A DNA stretch of 64,000 nucleotides from contig CALUPB010000004.1 of assembly GCA_944322585.1 (NCBI GenBank), positions 186,001 to 250,000 on the forward strand. The letters are read 5' to 3'. The position numbers and the translations under genes were made by a program. The notes under the pieces were generated by a model. It did no database searches, had not been told where the DNA came from, and saw only the letters and a list, made by a program, of their open reading frames with translations. Positions 39,122-46,539 of the stretch are shown one piece after another. Each line of letters opens with the position of its first letter. Within the stretch, counting starts at the first letter, position 1. The DNA comes from an uncultured Bacteroidales bacterium (lineage in GTDB: Bacteria; Bacteroidota; Bacteroidia; Bacteroidales; UBA932).

Positions 39122-39850
39122 ATGGAAGAAAGGACACCTGTCATAGCATTCAGGAATGCCGACATACTGAACGGCGAAAACTGCGTGATATACGGACTGG
39201 ACATGGAAGTCCTGCCGGGGGATTTCATGTATATCGTAGGAAAGGTAGGAACAGGCAAGACCTCCATAATCAGGACAATGATAGCCGAAAACCCTCTTCT
39301 GACAGGAGAAGGTACGGTATGCGGCTATGACCTGCGGCGCATAAAGGCCGATGAAATACCATATCTGAGAAGACGGCTCGGAGTGGTATTCCAGGATTTC
39401 CAGCTGCTGATGGACAGAAACGTGGAAGACAACCTTGCCTTTGTACTGAAAGCCACCGGATGGAAGGAAGGAGCCGGATTTGACAGAAGGATAGGCGATG
39501 TGCTCGAAGCCGTGGGGATGTCGCATAAGGCGCACAAGATGCCGCACCAGCTGTCCGGAGGCGAGCAGCAGAGAATTGCCATTGCCCGTTCCTTGCTGAA
39601 CAGCCCGGAAGTCATCATAGCCGACGAGCCGACCGGGAACCTCGACCCCGAGACTGCCGACGGTATCATGCAGCTTCTCCGCAGCATCAACGGAGAAAAG
39701 GGTACGGCCGTAGTAATGGTCACCCATAATATGAACATATGCAAGAAATACAGAGGGAGACTTATGGTGTGCAAGGACGAAGCATGTACCGAGTGGACAG
39801 ACGATGAAGTGATAGACCTTTCGGTAGGAGAACTTGACATAGATATCTGA
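39122..39850 (+). CDS. ftsE: FtsE-type ABC transporter ATP-binding protein
   Basis: A 242-residue ABC ATPase. Walker A is G-K-V-G-T-G-K-T, the Q-loop is V-V-F-Q-D-F-Q-L-L, signature L-S-G-G-E-Q-Q-R and Walker B I-I-A-D-E-P-T-G-N-L-D. The F-Q-D-F-Q-L-L wording and the length point to FtsE, which with the membrane protein FtsX activates peptidoglycan hydrolases at the division site. No ftsX is adjacent, which is usual in Bacteroidota where ftsX lies elsewhere. A LolD/MacB-like ATPase is the alternative, but those pair with permease genes. nth follows 63 bases later. Confidence 0.82.
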   Translation: MEERTPVIAFRNADILNGENCVIYGLDMEVLPGDFMYIVGKVGTGKTSIIRTMIAENPLLTGEGTVCGYDLRRIKADEIPYLRRRLGVVFQDFQLLMDRNVEDNLAFVLKATGWKEGAGFDRRIGDVLEAVGMSHKAHKMPHQLSGGEQQRIAIARSLLNSPEVIIADEPTGNLDPETADGIMQLLRSINGEKGTAVVMVTHNMNICKKYRGRLMVCKDEACTEWTDDEVIDLSVGELDIDI

Positions 39851-39913
39851 CAGCAGTACGGCAGCAATGGGACTGCGGAGCCGGACAGAAAGCCTGAATA
39901 AAATAACGTAAAC

Positions 39914-40561
39914 ATGACAAGAGACGAAAGATATGCCGGAATTACAGGATGGTTCGGGAGGAACATGCCTGAAGTGGAAACCGAACTGCAATATGACTCC
40001 CCTTTCCATCTGCTGATAGCCGTCATACTGTCCGCACAGTGCACCGACCGGCGTGTAAACATGCATACGCCGGAGATATTCGCCAGATTTCCGGATCCGG
40101 AATCATTGGCTTCAGCCACATTCGAAGAAGTCTTCGGACTGATAAAGTCCATAACATTCCCCAACAACAAGGCCAGGCATCTTATAGGGATGGCGCGGAC
40201 CCTGCTGGACGATTTCGGAGGGGAAGTGCCTTCCGATCCGGACGAACTCGTGAGACTTCCGGGAGTCGGGCGCAAGACGGCCAATGTGATTGCTTCGGTA
40301 GTATATGACAAGCCTGTCATAGCAGTGGACACCCATGTATTCCGGGTATCCCGGAGGATAGGGCTTTCCGACGGAGAAACGGTGGAGAGAGTCGAAAAAG
40401 ACCTGACCGCCGCCATTCCGGCAGCCCTCCGGCCGAGAGCGCATCACTGGCTGATCCTGCACGGAAGATACGTCTGTACGGCAAGGAAGCCCAAATGCGA
40501 CGAGTGCGGTATCAAAGAGTGGTGCCGACATTATGAAGAGGAGCATATCTCGCTTCAGTAA
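39914..40561 (+). CDS. nth: Endonuclease III
   Basis: A 215-residue base-excision repair DNA glycosylase/AP lyase for oxidised pyrimidines. The helix-hairpin-helix L-P-G-V-G-R-K-T-A-N-V near residue 115 supplies the catalytic Lys, and the catalytic Asp lies in V-D-T-H-V-F-R near 138. Four Cys in the spacing C-x6-C-x2-C-x5-C at the C-terminus (about 188-204) bind the [4Fe-4S] cluster. Length is normal. The gene starts at ATG 39914 after a purine-rich leader and ends 107 bases before the antiporter gene; that gap contains a GC-rich inverted stretch near 40611-40630 that could be a terminator but lacks a T-run. Confidence 0.95.
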   Translation: MTRDERYAGITGWFGRNMPEVETELQYDSPFHLLIAVILSAQCTDRRVNMHTPEIFARFPDPESLASATFEEVFGLIKSITFPNNKARHLIGMARTLLDDFGGEVPSDPDELVRLPGVGRKTANVIASVVYDKPVIAVDTHVFRVSRRIGLSDGETVERVEKDLTAAIPAALRPRAHHWLILHGRYVCTARKPKCDECGIKEWCRHYEEEHISLQ

Positions 40562-40668
40562 CGTATAATTCCTGACATATAGGGCGGTCGAAGCTTCTCT
40601 CGGGAAATATCCGGTCCGGCGGCCCGTCCGGTTGAAAGGTCCGCGATCACATCACAGATACATTTATC

Positions 40669-42135
40669 ATGATATATTTTACTTCAGAGAACCTCCTCTT
40701 TTTAGGGTCCATACTCATTTTCGTCAGCATACTTTTGAGCAAGGCGGGATACAGGTTCGGACTTCCGGCCCTCCTGCTTTTCCTGCTGGCCGGAATGCTG
40801 TTCGGAAGCGACGGATTGGGACTCGAATTCCACAATGTGAGGCAGGCCCAGTTCGTGGGCATGGCAGCCCTGTGCGTAATCCTTTTTACAGGAGGTCTGG
40901 AAACAAGGATCAGTGAAATACGTCCGGTTCTCGGACCGGGACTCGTGTTGTCCACTGTCGGGGTCGTTCTTACCACGGCTCTTACCGGTGCATTCATCTA
41001 TATGCTCTCCTGCTGGGACCAGGTACCGTTCGCGCTTCCTCTCGTGACCTGTTTCCTGCTCGCGGCCACAATGTCCTCTACCGACTCAGCAGTAGTATTC
41101 AACCTGCTGCGGGGCAAGAACATACATCTTAAATACAACCTGAAGCCTACCCTGGAGTTAGAGAGCGGAAGCAATGACCCGATGGCCTATATCCTCACGA
41201 TAATGCTTATCCAGATTGCAGGGGAAGTCACGGCTCCGGGAGCTGAAATCAGCGCCGGACACATCGTTCTGGAAGCCCTTTGGATACTCGTCCAGCAGTT
41301 CGGTATCGGAGCTGCCGTAGGAGTGCTGACGGGTTTCGCGTCAGTGTGGATAATCAACAAGATAAACCTCAGGAACACCCCCCTGTATGCCATCATGCTC
41401 CTGAGCATAGTGTTCTTCACATTCTCCGTCACAGGCTTCCTCAACGGGAACGGATACCTCGCCGTCTATATTGCAGGGATAATCATCGGCAACCATAAAA
41501 TAGCCTACAGGTCACAGATATCATCGTTTCTCGACGGACTCACATGGCTGATGCAGATTGGGATGTTCCTTACACTGGGACTTTTAGTCAATCCGGGGGA
41601 CATGATGAAACTCGCCCCGATGGCCCTGCTGATAGGAGTGTTCATGATGTTTGTCGCGAGACCGGCAAGCGTATTCCTGTCGCTGCTTCCGTTCAGAAAA
41701 CTCAACAGGAAAGCCAAGATATTCATTTCCTGGGTAGGCCTCAGAGGGGCAGTACCTATCATATTCGCGACTTATCCGGTCGTGGAAAATATCCCCGGCT
41801 CGGACCAGATATTCAACATCGTCTTTTTCATCACCCTGTTGTCCCTGATAATCCAGGGTACGTCAATCCCGAGCGTGGCCTCATGGCTCAGGCTCAATGA
41901 ACCTGCCCCGGTCGAGGACGACAAATTCGGGGTCGAGATTCCTGAAGAAGCCGGGAAACTGGTCGAAATCACCCTTACGGAGGATTCGCTCCTTCAGGGA
42001 GACACTCTCAAGGAACTGAAACTTCCTGACGGAATGTTGGTCATGATGATCAAACGGGATGACAGGTTCATTGTCCCCAACGGGCGTGTCAAGCTCAAGG
42101 CAGGAGACAGGCTTCTGATAATTTCGGACAATTAA
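40669..42135 (+). CDS. Potassium/proton antiporter, CvrA/NhaP2 type
   Basis: A 488-residue cation/proton antiporter (CPA1/CPA2-like) with about twelve hydrophobic spans in residues 1-395 and a soluble C-terminal TrkA_C/RCK_C-type domain (about 410-488: V-E-I-P-E-E-A-G-K-L-V-E-I-T-L, then L-K-E-L-K-L-P-D-G-M-L-V-M-M-I-K-R). The transport core has T-D-S-A-V-V-F-N near residue 143 and G-S-N-D-P-M near 168, where Asp residues bind cation and proton. Members exchange K+ or Na+ for H+. The TrkA_C domain in some relatives binds cyclic di-AMP, and a probable c-di-AMP phosphodiesterase is encoded at 27540-29573; a link is speculative. The stop overlaps a 14-base repeat. Confidence 0.88.
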   Translation: MIYFTSENLLFLGSILIFVSILLSKAGYRFGLPALLLFLLAGMLFGSDGLGLEFHNVRQAQFVGMAALCVILFTGGLETRISEIRPVLGPGLVLSTVGVVLTTALTGAFIYMLSCWDQVPFALPLVTCFLLAATMSSTDSAVVFNLLRGKNIHLKYNLKPTLELESGSNDPMAYILTIMLIQIAGEVTAPGAEISAGHIVLEALWILVQQFGIGAAVGVLTGFASVWIINKINLRNTPLYAIMLLSIVFFTFSVTGFLNGNGYLAVYIAGIIIGNHKIAYRSQISSFLDGLTWLMQIGMFLTLGLLVNPGDMMKLAPMALLIGVFMMFVARPASVFLSLLPFRKLNRKAKIFISWVGLRGAVPIIFATYPVVENIPGSDQIFNIVFFITLLSLIIQGTSIPSVASWLRLNEPAPVEDDKFGVEIPEEAGKLVEITLTEDSLLQGDTLKELKLPDGMLVMMIKRDDRFIVPNGRVKLKAGDRLLIISDN

Positions 42136-42148
42136 GAAGCTGTTTTGA
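42135..42148 (+). repeat. Single copy of the AGAAGCTGTTTTGA motif
   Basis: Exactly repeats, in opposite orientation, the right arm of the inverted repeat at 22907-22920. It starts at the last base of the antiporter stop codon and lies within the 22-base gap to the pseudouridine synthase gene. No second arm is seen nearby. Confidence 0.45.
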
Positions 42149-42157
42149 AATTTTAAG

Positions 42158-43885
42158 ATGACATTTGGAAAATTCACCTATCCGTTCCGATACTCCCCTG
42201 TTCCTGAAGTGAAAGAGGCGGCATCCCGGGTGATGGCACATATAGATGCCTCGCCCCGCCTGAGGGAAATCTTCAGTGAAGGCAAGATGCTCGGAGTGCT
42301 CACGGTAGCTGTAGATGATACAGTTTCCGGCAAGGTACCTGCGTTCCGCCAGTCTGACAACTCCAATGACACCTGGCCGGACGGGAACCTGATGCACCGG
42401 CTGACTGCCGAAGGAGAGTCTCATAGACTTCCGGATGCAGGGCTGCTGCACAGGCTTCCGGACGGGACTGCTTACCTTGTGGCATTTTCCGGCAACGTCG
42501 GAGGCGCCAATCTGATAGACGGATTCGTCCCTCCAATATTCGACCTTCTGGATCCAGAAGGCCATTTCAAGGCCGAAGAAAAACGGATAACAGACATAAA
42601 CCGGGAAATCTCCCTTCTGTCGGAAGGAAGGATTTCACCCGACGCATATCATGGAAACGGCCCAGAGGACAGGATACGCCGGCTGAAAGAGGAAAGGAAA
42701 CGGATGTCCGACAACCTGCAGAAATGGATATTCAGCAGGTATGTCGTCCGCAACGGGAAAGGAGAGGAACGGAACATACTGGACATCTTTGCCGACCACG
42801 GTCTCGTTCCGCCAGGTGGTACCGGAGACTGTGCCGCACCGAAACTTCTCCAATACGCCTTCATCCACGGCCTACGCCCTCTCGCAATGGGTGAATTCTG
42901 GTATCCTGGCGGAGAATTCCGCCCGTCATGCAGCAGCAAATGCGGCCCGCTGCTGAGATGGATGCTCAAAGGCGTAGACGTGGACAATCCGTACGAATTC
43001 GACAATGACACTGTCCCGGAAATCCTCTGGGAGGACGACTCCCTTATGGTAGTCAACAAACCTGCGGGAATGCTCTGTACTCCCGGAAAAGACGGGCAGA
43101 CATCATTGATCGAACGGCTTCCGCAGCCGGCATACTCCGTTCACAGGCTTGACATGGACACTTCAGGAGTGCTCATTGTCGCCAGGACACTGCGGGCTCA
43201 GGCTACTCTGCAAAAGCAGTTCGAGGACCGGAAAGTCAGGAAGACATATGTCGCCCTCGTGGAAAACAGGACAGGACTGCATCCCGGCGACACCGGCACG
43301 GTATCGCTGCCTCTCAGGCCCGACATCGATGACCGGCCGAGACAGATCGTTGATTTCGAGCACGGACGGGAGGCGGTAACGGACTATACCGTACTGGATA
43401 TCCTGACTCCGGACGGAAAGCCCGATAACGTGCCTGTCGGAAATGCCGGGGATCCTTCCCGTTTCACGGGCCCCTTCCCTTTTCGGGAGCCAATGTCCCC
43501 GGCATCTCCGACAGGCACGGATACAGATGCTTCCGGCTACGGGATATCTGGCGAAATGGACAGCAGGACAGAACTTGACAGCGGAGAACGACCTGACTGC
43601 AGTGAAAGACCTGACTGTACGGCAGCTGGCAGCAAGGCAAAACCTGACAACGGCACAGGATCCGACAGCGGACCGGAACTGGCATTGGTGGAATTCAGGC
43701 CGTTTACAGGACGTACGCATCAGATCAGGGTTCATGCGGCCGCCGGCCTCGGATGCCCGATTTTCGGAGACCTCCTCTATGGTGGAGGATGGCACAGAAG
43801 AATGTGCCTCCATGCCGCACGCATCAGCTTCGACCATCCACTGACAGGAGAACGCCTGACCTTCACCGTCCCGCCCGGCTTCTGA
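42158..43885 (+). CDS. RluA family RNA pseudouridine synthase with two insertions
   Basis: A 575-residue protein of the long Bacteroidota RluA type. The N-terminal ~285 residues form the extension found in these long members (V-P-P-I-F-D-L-L-D-P near 125, G-T-G-D-C-A-A-P-K-L near 221). The catalytic domain follows, with Asp332 in H-R-L-D-M-D-T-S-G and the late motif F-T-G-R-T-H-Q-I-R-V-H near 516. It isomerises uridine in rRNA or tRNA; the target is unknown. Two polar insertions are unusual: about residues 64-102 and about 418-507, the latter rich in Asp, Gly, Ser and Thr with short repeats. The second splits the catalytic fold between conserved strands. It lies 22 bases after the antiporter gene. 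Confidence 0.85.
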   Translation: MTFGKFTYPFRYSPVPEVKEAASRVMAHIDASPRLREIFSEGKMLGVLTVAVDDTVSGKVPAFRQSDNSNDTWPDGNLMHRLTAEGESHRLPDAGLLHRLPDGTAYLVAFSGNVGGANLIDGFVPPIFDLLDPEGHFKAEEKRITDINREISLLSEGRISPDAYHGNGPEDRIRRLKEERKRMSDNLQKWIFSRYVVRNGKGEERNILDIFADHGLVPPGGTGDCAAPKLLQYAFIHGLRPLAMGEFWYPGGEFRPSCSSKCGPLLRWMLKGVDVDNPYEFDNDTVPEILWEDDSLMVVNKPAGMLCTPGKDGQTSLIERLPQPAYSVHRLDMDTSGVLIVARTLRAQATLQKQFEDRKVRKTYVALVENRTGLHPGDTGTVSLPLRPDIDDRPRQIVDFEHGREAVTDYTVLDILTPDGKPDNVPVGNAGDPSRFTGPFPFREPMSPASPTGTDTDASGYGISGEMDSRTELDSGERPDCSERPDCTAAGSKAKPDNGTGSDSGPELALVEFRPFTGRTHQIRVHAAAGLGCPIFGDLLYGGGWHRRMCLHAARISFDHPLTGERLTFTVPPGF

Positions 43886-43931
43886 AGCAATACAAAACCG
43901 ATAAAACCAGAAGCGCACACCGACGGTCAGG

Positions 43932-44018
43932 TGCACATATCATGGCGGTCGGGCGGGGGATATGTGCAGCGGGGATGCCACAGGGGAGCGTGCATTGGGT
44001 GGTGGCTGCACATATCCC
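43932..44018. repeat. Three-copy inverted repeat, REP-like
   Basis: TGCACATATC occurs at 43932-43941 (+), as GATATGTGCA at 43959-43968 (inverted), and again within 44007-44016 (+). The second and third form a perfect 14-base inverted repeat (GGGATATGTGCAGC at 43957-43970, its reverse complement at 44005-44018) enclosing 34 GC-rich bases. The form resembles repetitive extragenic palindromes; membership in a family cannot be tested from one window. Confidence 0.6.
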
Positions 44019-44233
44019 TCATCCAGATCCCCGCATCCGGAATTACACGGCATACCAATTATGCACCGACTATCAGGTTAGATGATTGTGCCTGTGCCCG
44101 CACCAAAAGATAAACAAATCACACTTCCTGTCTGTAAAGGACAGTAAAAGCAATGAAGGTATTCTTGCGGATAATCATTCTAAATACACATTCCGCCATC
44201 ATAGAGCCTAGCATCTGACTTGTATTTTATCCA

Positions 44234-44245
44234 TGATACGTATCA
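44234..44245. promoter_or_regulatory. Perfect 12-base palindrome TGATACGTATCA
   Basis: Located 18 bases past the GH3 stop. It may be part of a transcript end or a protein-binding site; nothing else supports either role. Confidence 0.3.
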
Positions 44246-44263
44246 GCCGTATTCTTCGAAAAA

Positions 44264-46531
44264 TCACCTCATATCAAATGTTCCCGTCAGCCGTATATCG
44301 GAACTTGATGCCCCCAACATAACCTTGAACAATCCGGGTTCCACGACTCTTTCCATATTTACATTCCATAGGGACATTACATCCTCGGAAACAGGAATTT
44401 TTATCCTTTTCGTTTCTCCTGGATCCAGAGGAACACGCAGAAATCCTGCCAGTTTCATTGAAGGTGTAACAACACTGCTGACCTCGTCACATATATAACA
44501 CTGCACAACCTCTTCTCCGTACCGGTTCCCTACATTTTCGATATCAAGAGCCACTGTCACTTCTCGTCCGTCCTGCAATATCTCCATATCGGAATACTCG
44601 AAATCAGTATAACTGAGTCCGTGTCCGAAAGCATAGAGAGGTGTGTTATTTTCATCGACATAATTATGCCAGGATGTTTTCATATGGTTATAGTAAATCG
44701 GAATCTGGCCCATTGAACGTGGAAATGTCATAACAGTCTTACCGGAAGGATTCACTCTGCCCAGTAAAATGTCCGCCACAGCATATCCTGTCATCTCCCC
44801 CGGGAACCATGCCTCCACTATGGCAGATGCCCTCTCATCTATATCATTAAGTATCAACGGTCTCCCGTTGAGCAGAACGACAACGAGAGGGATGTCAAGT
44901 TTTGTCAATGCATCCAGAAGTTCTATCTGGCACTTTTCTACTGAAACATCAGCCAGATCCTTGCCTTCTCCGACCCTTGATCCGTCCTCTCCAAGTACAA
45001 GTATAATTATATCAGACTCACCGGCAGTCTTTACAGCTTGTTTGAGCAAATCCGGCTGTCCTGTAGAATTACATTTATATCCCTGTGCATAATCGACATC
45101 CACTCTACCGTCAGTTCTTGATAATATACCGTCCAGGACTGATATTCCTTTCCCCGGACGATATCCGTTAAGCGGAGTCGATGTAGAGTATCCTCCAAGA
45201 TATGTACTTTTCGCCAATTCTCCTATCACTGCGATGCGCTTGCCTGAAATATTTTCCAACGGCAATACATCTTGCGAGTTTTTCAACAGGCAAATGCTCT
45301 TTCTGGCCAACTCCAAGGCAATATCCCTATGCTTTTTACAATTTCCCACCTTTGCATACAATGTAGTATCGACATATGGGTTCTCAAAAAGTCCGAGACG
45401 GAACTTCACCCTGAGAAAATCATCCAAAGCATTGTCAAGATCCTTTTCAGACAATCTACCTTGTCGCAAAGCTTCCTTGATTGCACGACGATACGGTTCC
45501 AGTTCAAATTCCCTTAACGGCATATTCATACCTGCAAGAAATGTCTTGCTGAGGACATCCACTGTATCCTCTGCAACACGATGATCTGACATAGCTATCC
45601 TGATTGCCGTCAAATCAGACATAACATAACCGTCAAATCCCCATTCATCCCGGAGCAGATCTGACAAAAGCCATTTGTTGACAACACAAGGGATACCGTC
45701 TATTTCGTTATATGCAGCCATTACACATTGAGGATCAGCTTCTTTTATCACTTTTTCAAAAACGGACAGATATGTCGTTCTTGCCTCTCGTTCTCCGATA
45801 TTGACGTGAGACCAGTTGCTTCCTGCCTCAGGGATTCCGTGAACAGCAAAATGTTTCAATTCACACGCAACAGCATCATTTCTGGCAAGATCATCCGTCT
45901 GCATTCCTTTTACCATCAAAGAACCTATTGTTGAAGAAAGGAATGGATCCTCACCATAAGTCTCCCCTATACGTCCCCACCTCGGATCATTGGAAAGGCA
46001 CAATACCGGAGACAGTGCCATATGGACTCCGAACGCCCGGCATTCCGTACCGATGACTCTGGCCATTTTACTTACCAATGTTGTATCCCAGGCAGACGCA
46101 ATACCCAACGGTATAGGGAAAACAGTACCACCTTCTCCCTGATAACCGTGCAGGGCTTCTTCCTGAAAAAGAAGAGGAATGCCCAACCTTGTCTTTTCCA
46201 CAGCATACTTTTGTATCTCATTGACCATCGTCACATTATTTATCGGGTAAAGATCATAGATTATTCCTCCCCCAATATCTCCCAATGTCTGTCTTGTCTT
46301 TAGAGAATCGAACCCTACTGCACCTTCCGGGATGAGACTGGCGACTTCTTTGCCCCAAAACACAAACAGTTGATTAATCTTTTCGTCAATTGTCATCCGG
46401 TCTACAAGATCCTTAACCCTCGCATCCAAAGGAGCCGACGGATCTTTATACACACACCTGTCGGAACAGGCCACCAGCAATAGTTGGACAAAGCAAACTA
46501 TAGCAATCAATTTTACGGAAAGGTTTTTCAT
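44264..46531 (-). CDS. GH3 beta-glucosidase, lipoprotein
   Basis: A 755-residue glycoside hydrolase family 3 enzyme of BglX size. The signal peptide ends in a lipobox (L-L-L-V-A-C). The N-terminal TIM barrel has the nucleophile Asp near residue 302 in G-Y-V-M-S-D-L-T-A-I, K-H-F-A-like substrate motif as L-K-H-F-A-V-H-G near 228, and the second alpha/beta domain near 400-620 carries L-V-L-G-E-D-G and P-L-V-V-V-L-L-N-G-R-P. A fibronectin-III-like domain closes the protein (D-P-G-E-T-K-R-I). GH3 enzymes release terminal beta-linked glucose or xylose. It is the last gene of the locus, eight bases after GH78, and probably trims oligosaccharides in the periplasm. Confidence 0.92.
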   Translation of the reverse strand: MKNLSVKLIAIVCFVQLLLVACSDRCVYKDPSAPLDARVKDLVDRMTIDEKINQLFVFWGKEVASLIPEGAVGFDSLKTRQTLGDIGGGIIYDLYPINNVTMVNEIQKYAVEKTRLGIPLLFQEEALHGYQGEGGTVFPIPLGIASAWDTTLVSKMARVIGTECRAFGVHMALSPVLCLSNDPRWGRIGETYGEDPFLSSTIGSLMVKGMQTDDLARNDAVACELKHFAVHGIPEAGSNWSHVNIGEREARTTYLSVFEKVIKEADPQCVMAAYNEIDGIPCVVNKWLLSDLLRDEWGFDGYVMSDLTAIRIAMSDHRVAEDTVDVLSKTFLAGMNMPLREFELEPYRRAIKEALRQGRLSEKDLDNALDDFLRVKFRLGLFENPYVDTTLYAKVGNCKKHRDIALELARKSICLLKNSQDVLPLENISGKRIAVIGELAKSTYLGGYSTSTPLNGYRPGKGISVLDGILSRTDGRVDVDYAQGYKCNSTGQPDLLKQAVKTAGESDIIILVLGEDGSRVGEGKDLADVSVEKCQIELLDALTKLDIPLVVVLLNGRPLILNDIDERASAIVEAWFPGEMTGYAVADILLGRVNPSGKTVMTFPRSMGQIPIYYNHMKTSWHNYVDENNTPLYAFGHGLSYTDFEYSDMEILQDGREVTVALDIENVGNRYGEEVVQCYICDEVSSVVTPSMKLAGFLRVPLDPGETKRIKIPVSEDVMSLWNVNMERVVEPGLFKVMLGASSSDIRLTGTFDMR

Positions 46532-46539
46532 ATCTGAGA

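Larger units (their letters stand above)
43886..44263. other. Gene-free convergent interval at the left edge of the utilisation locus
   Basis: 378 bases between the pseudouridine synthase stop and the GH3 stop. The left half is GC-rich and contains three copies of TGCACATATC; the right half is AT-rich like the adjoining locus and contains a 12-base palindrome and a small stem (CTGTC...GACAG near 44129-44145). I see no coding sequence with family support, no tRNA and no obvious terminator with a T-run. Confidence 0.6.

Noticed and set aside
40611-40630. GC-rich inverted stretch after nth
   Set aside because: Symmetric CCGG units but no T-run and no clear loop; too weak to call a terminator.
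43931-44113. Short ORFs across the repeat region before the GH3 gene
   Set aside because: They are built from the inverted repeats, have no homology pattern and no leader.
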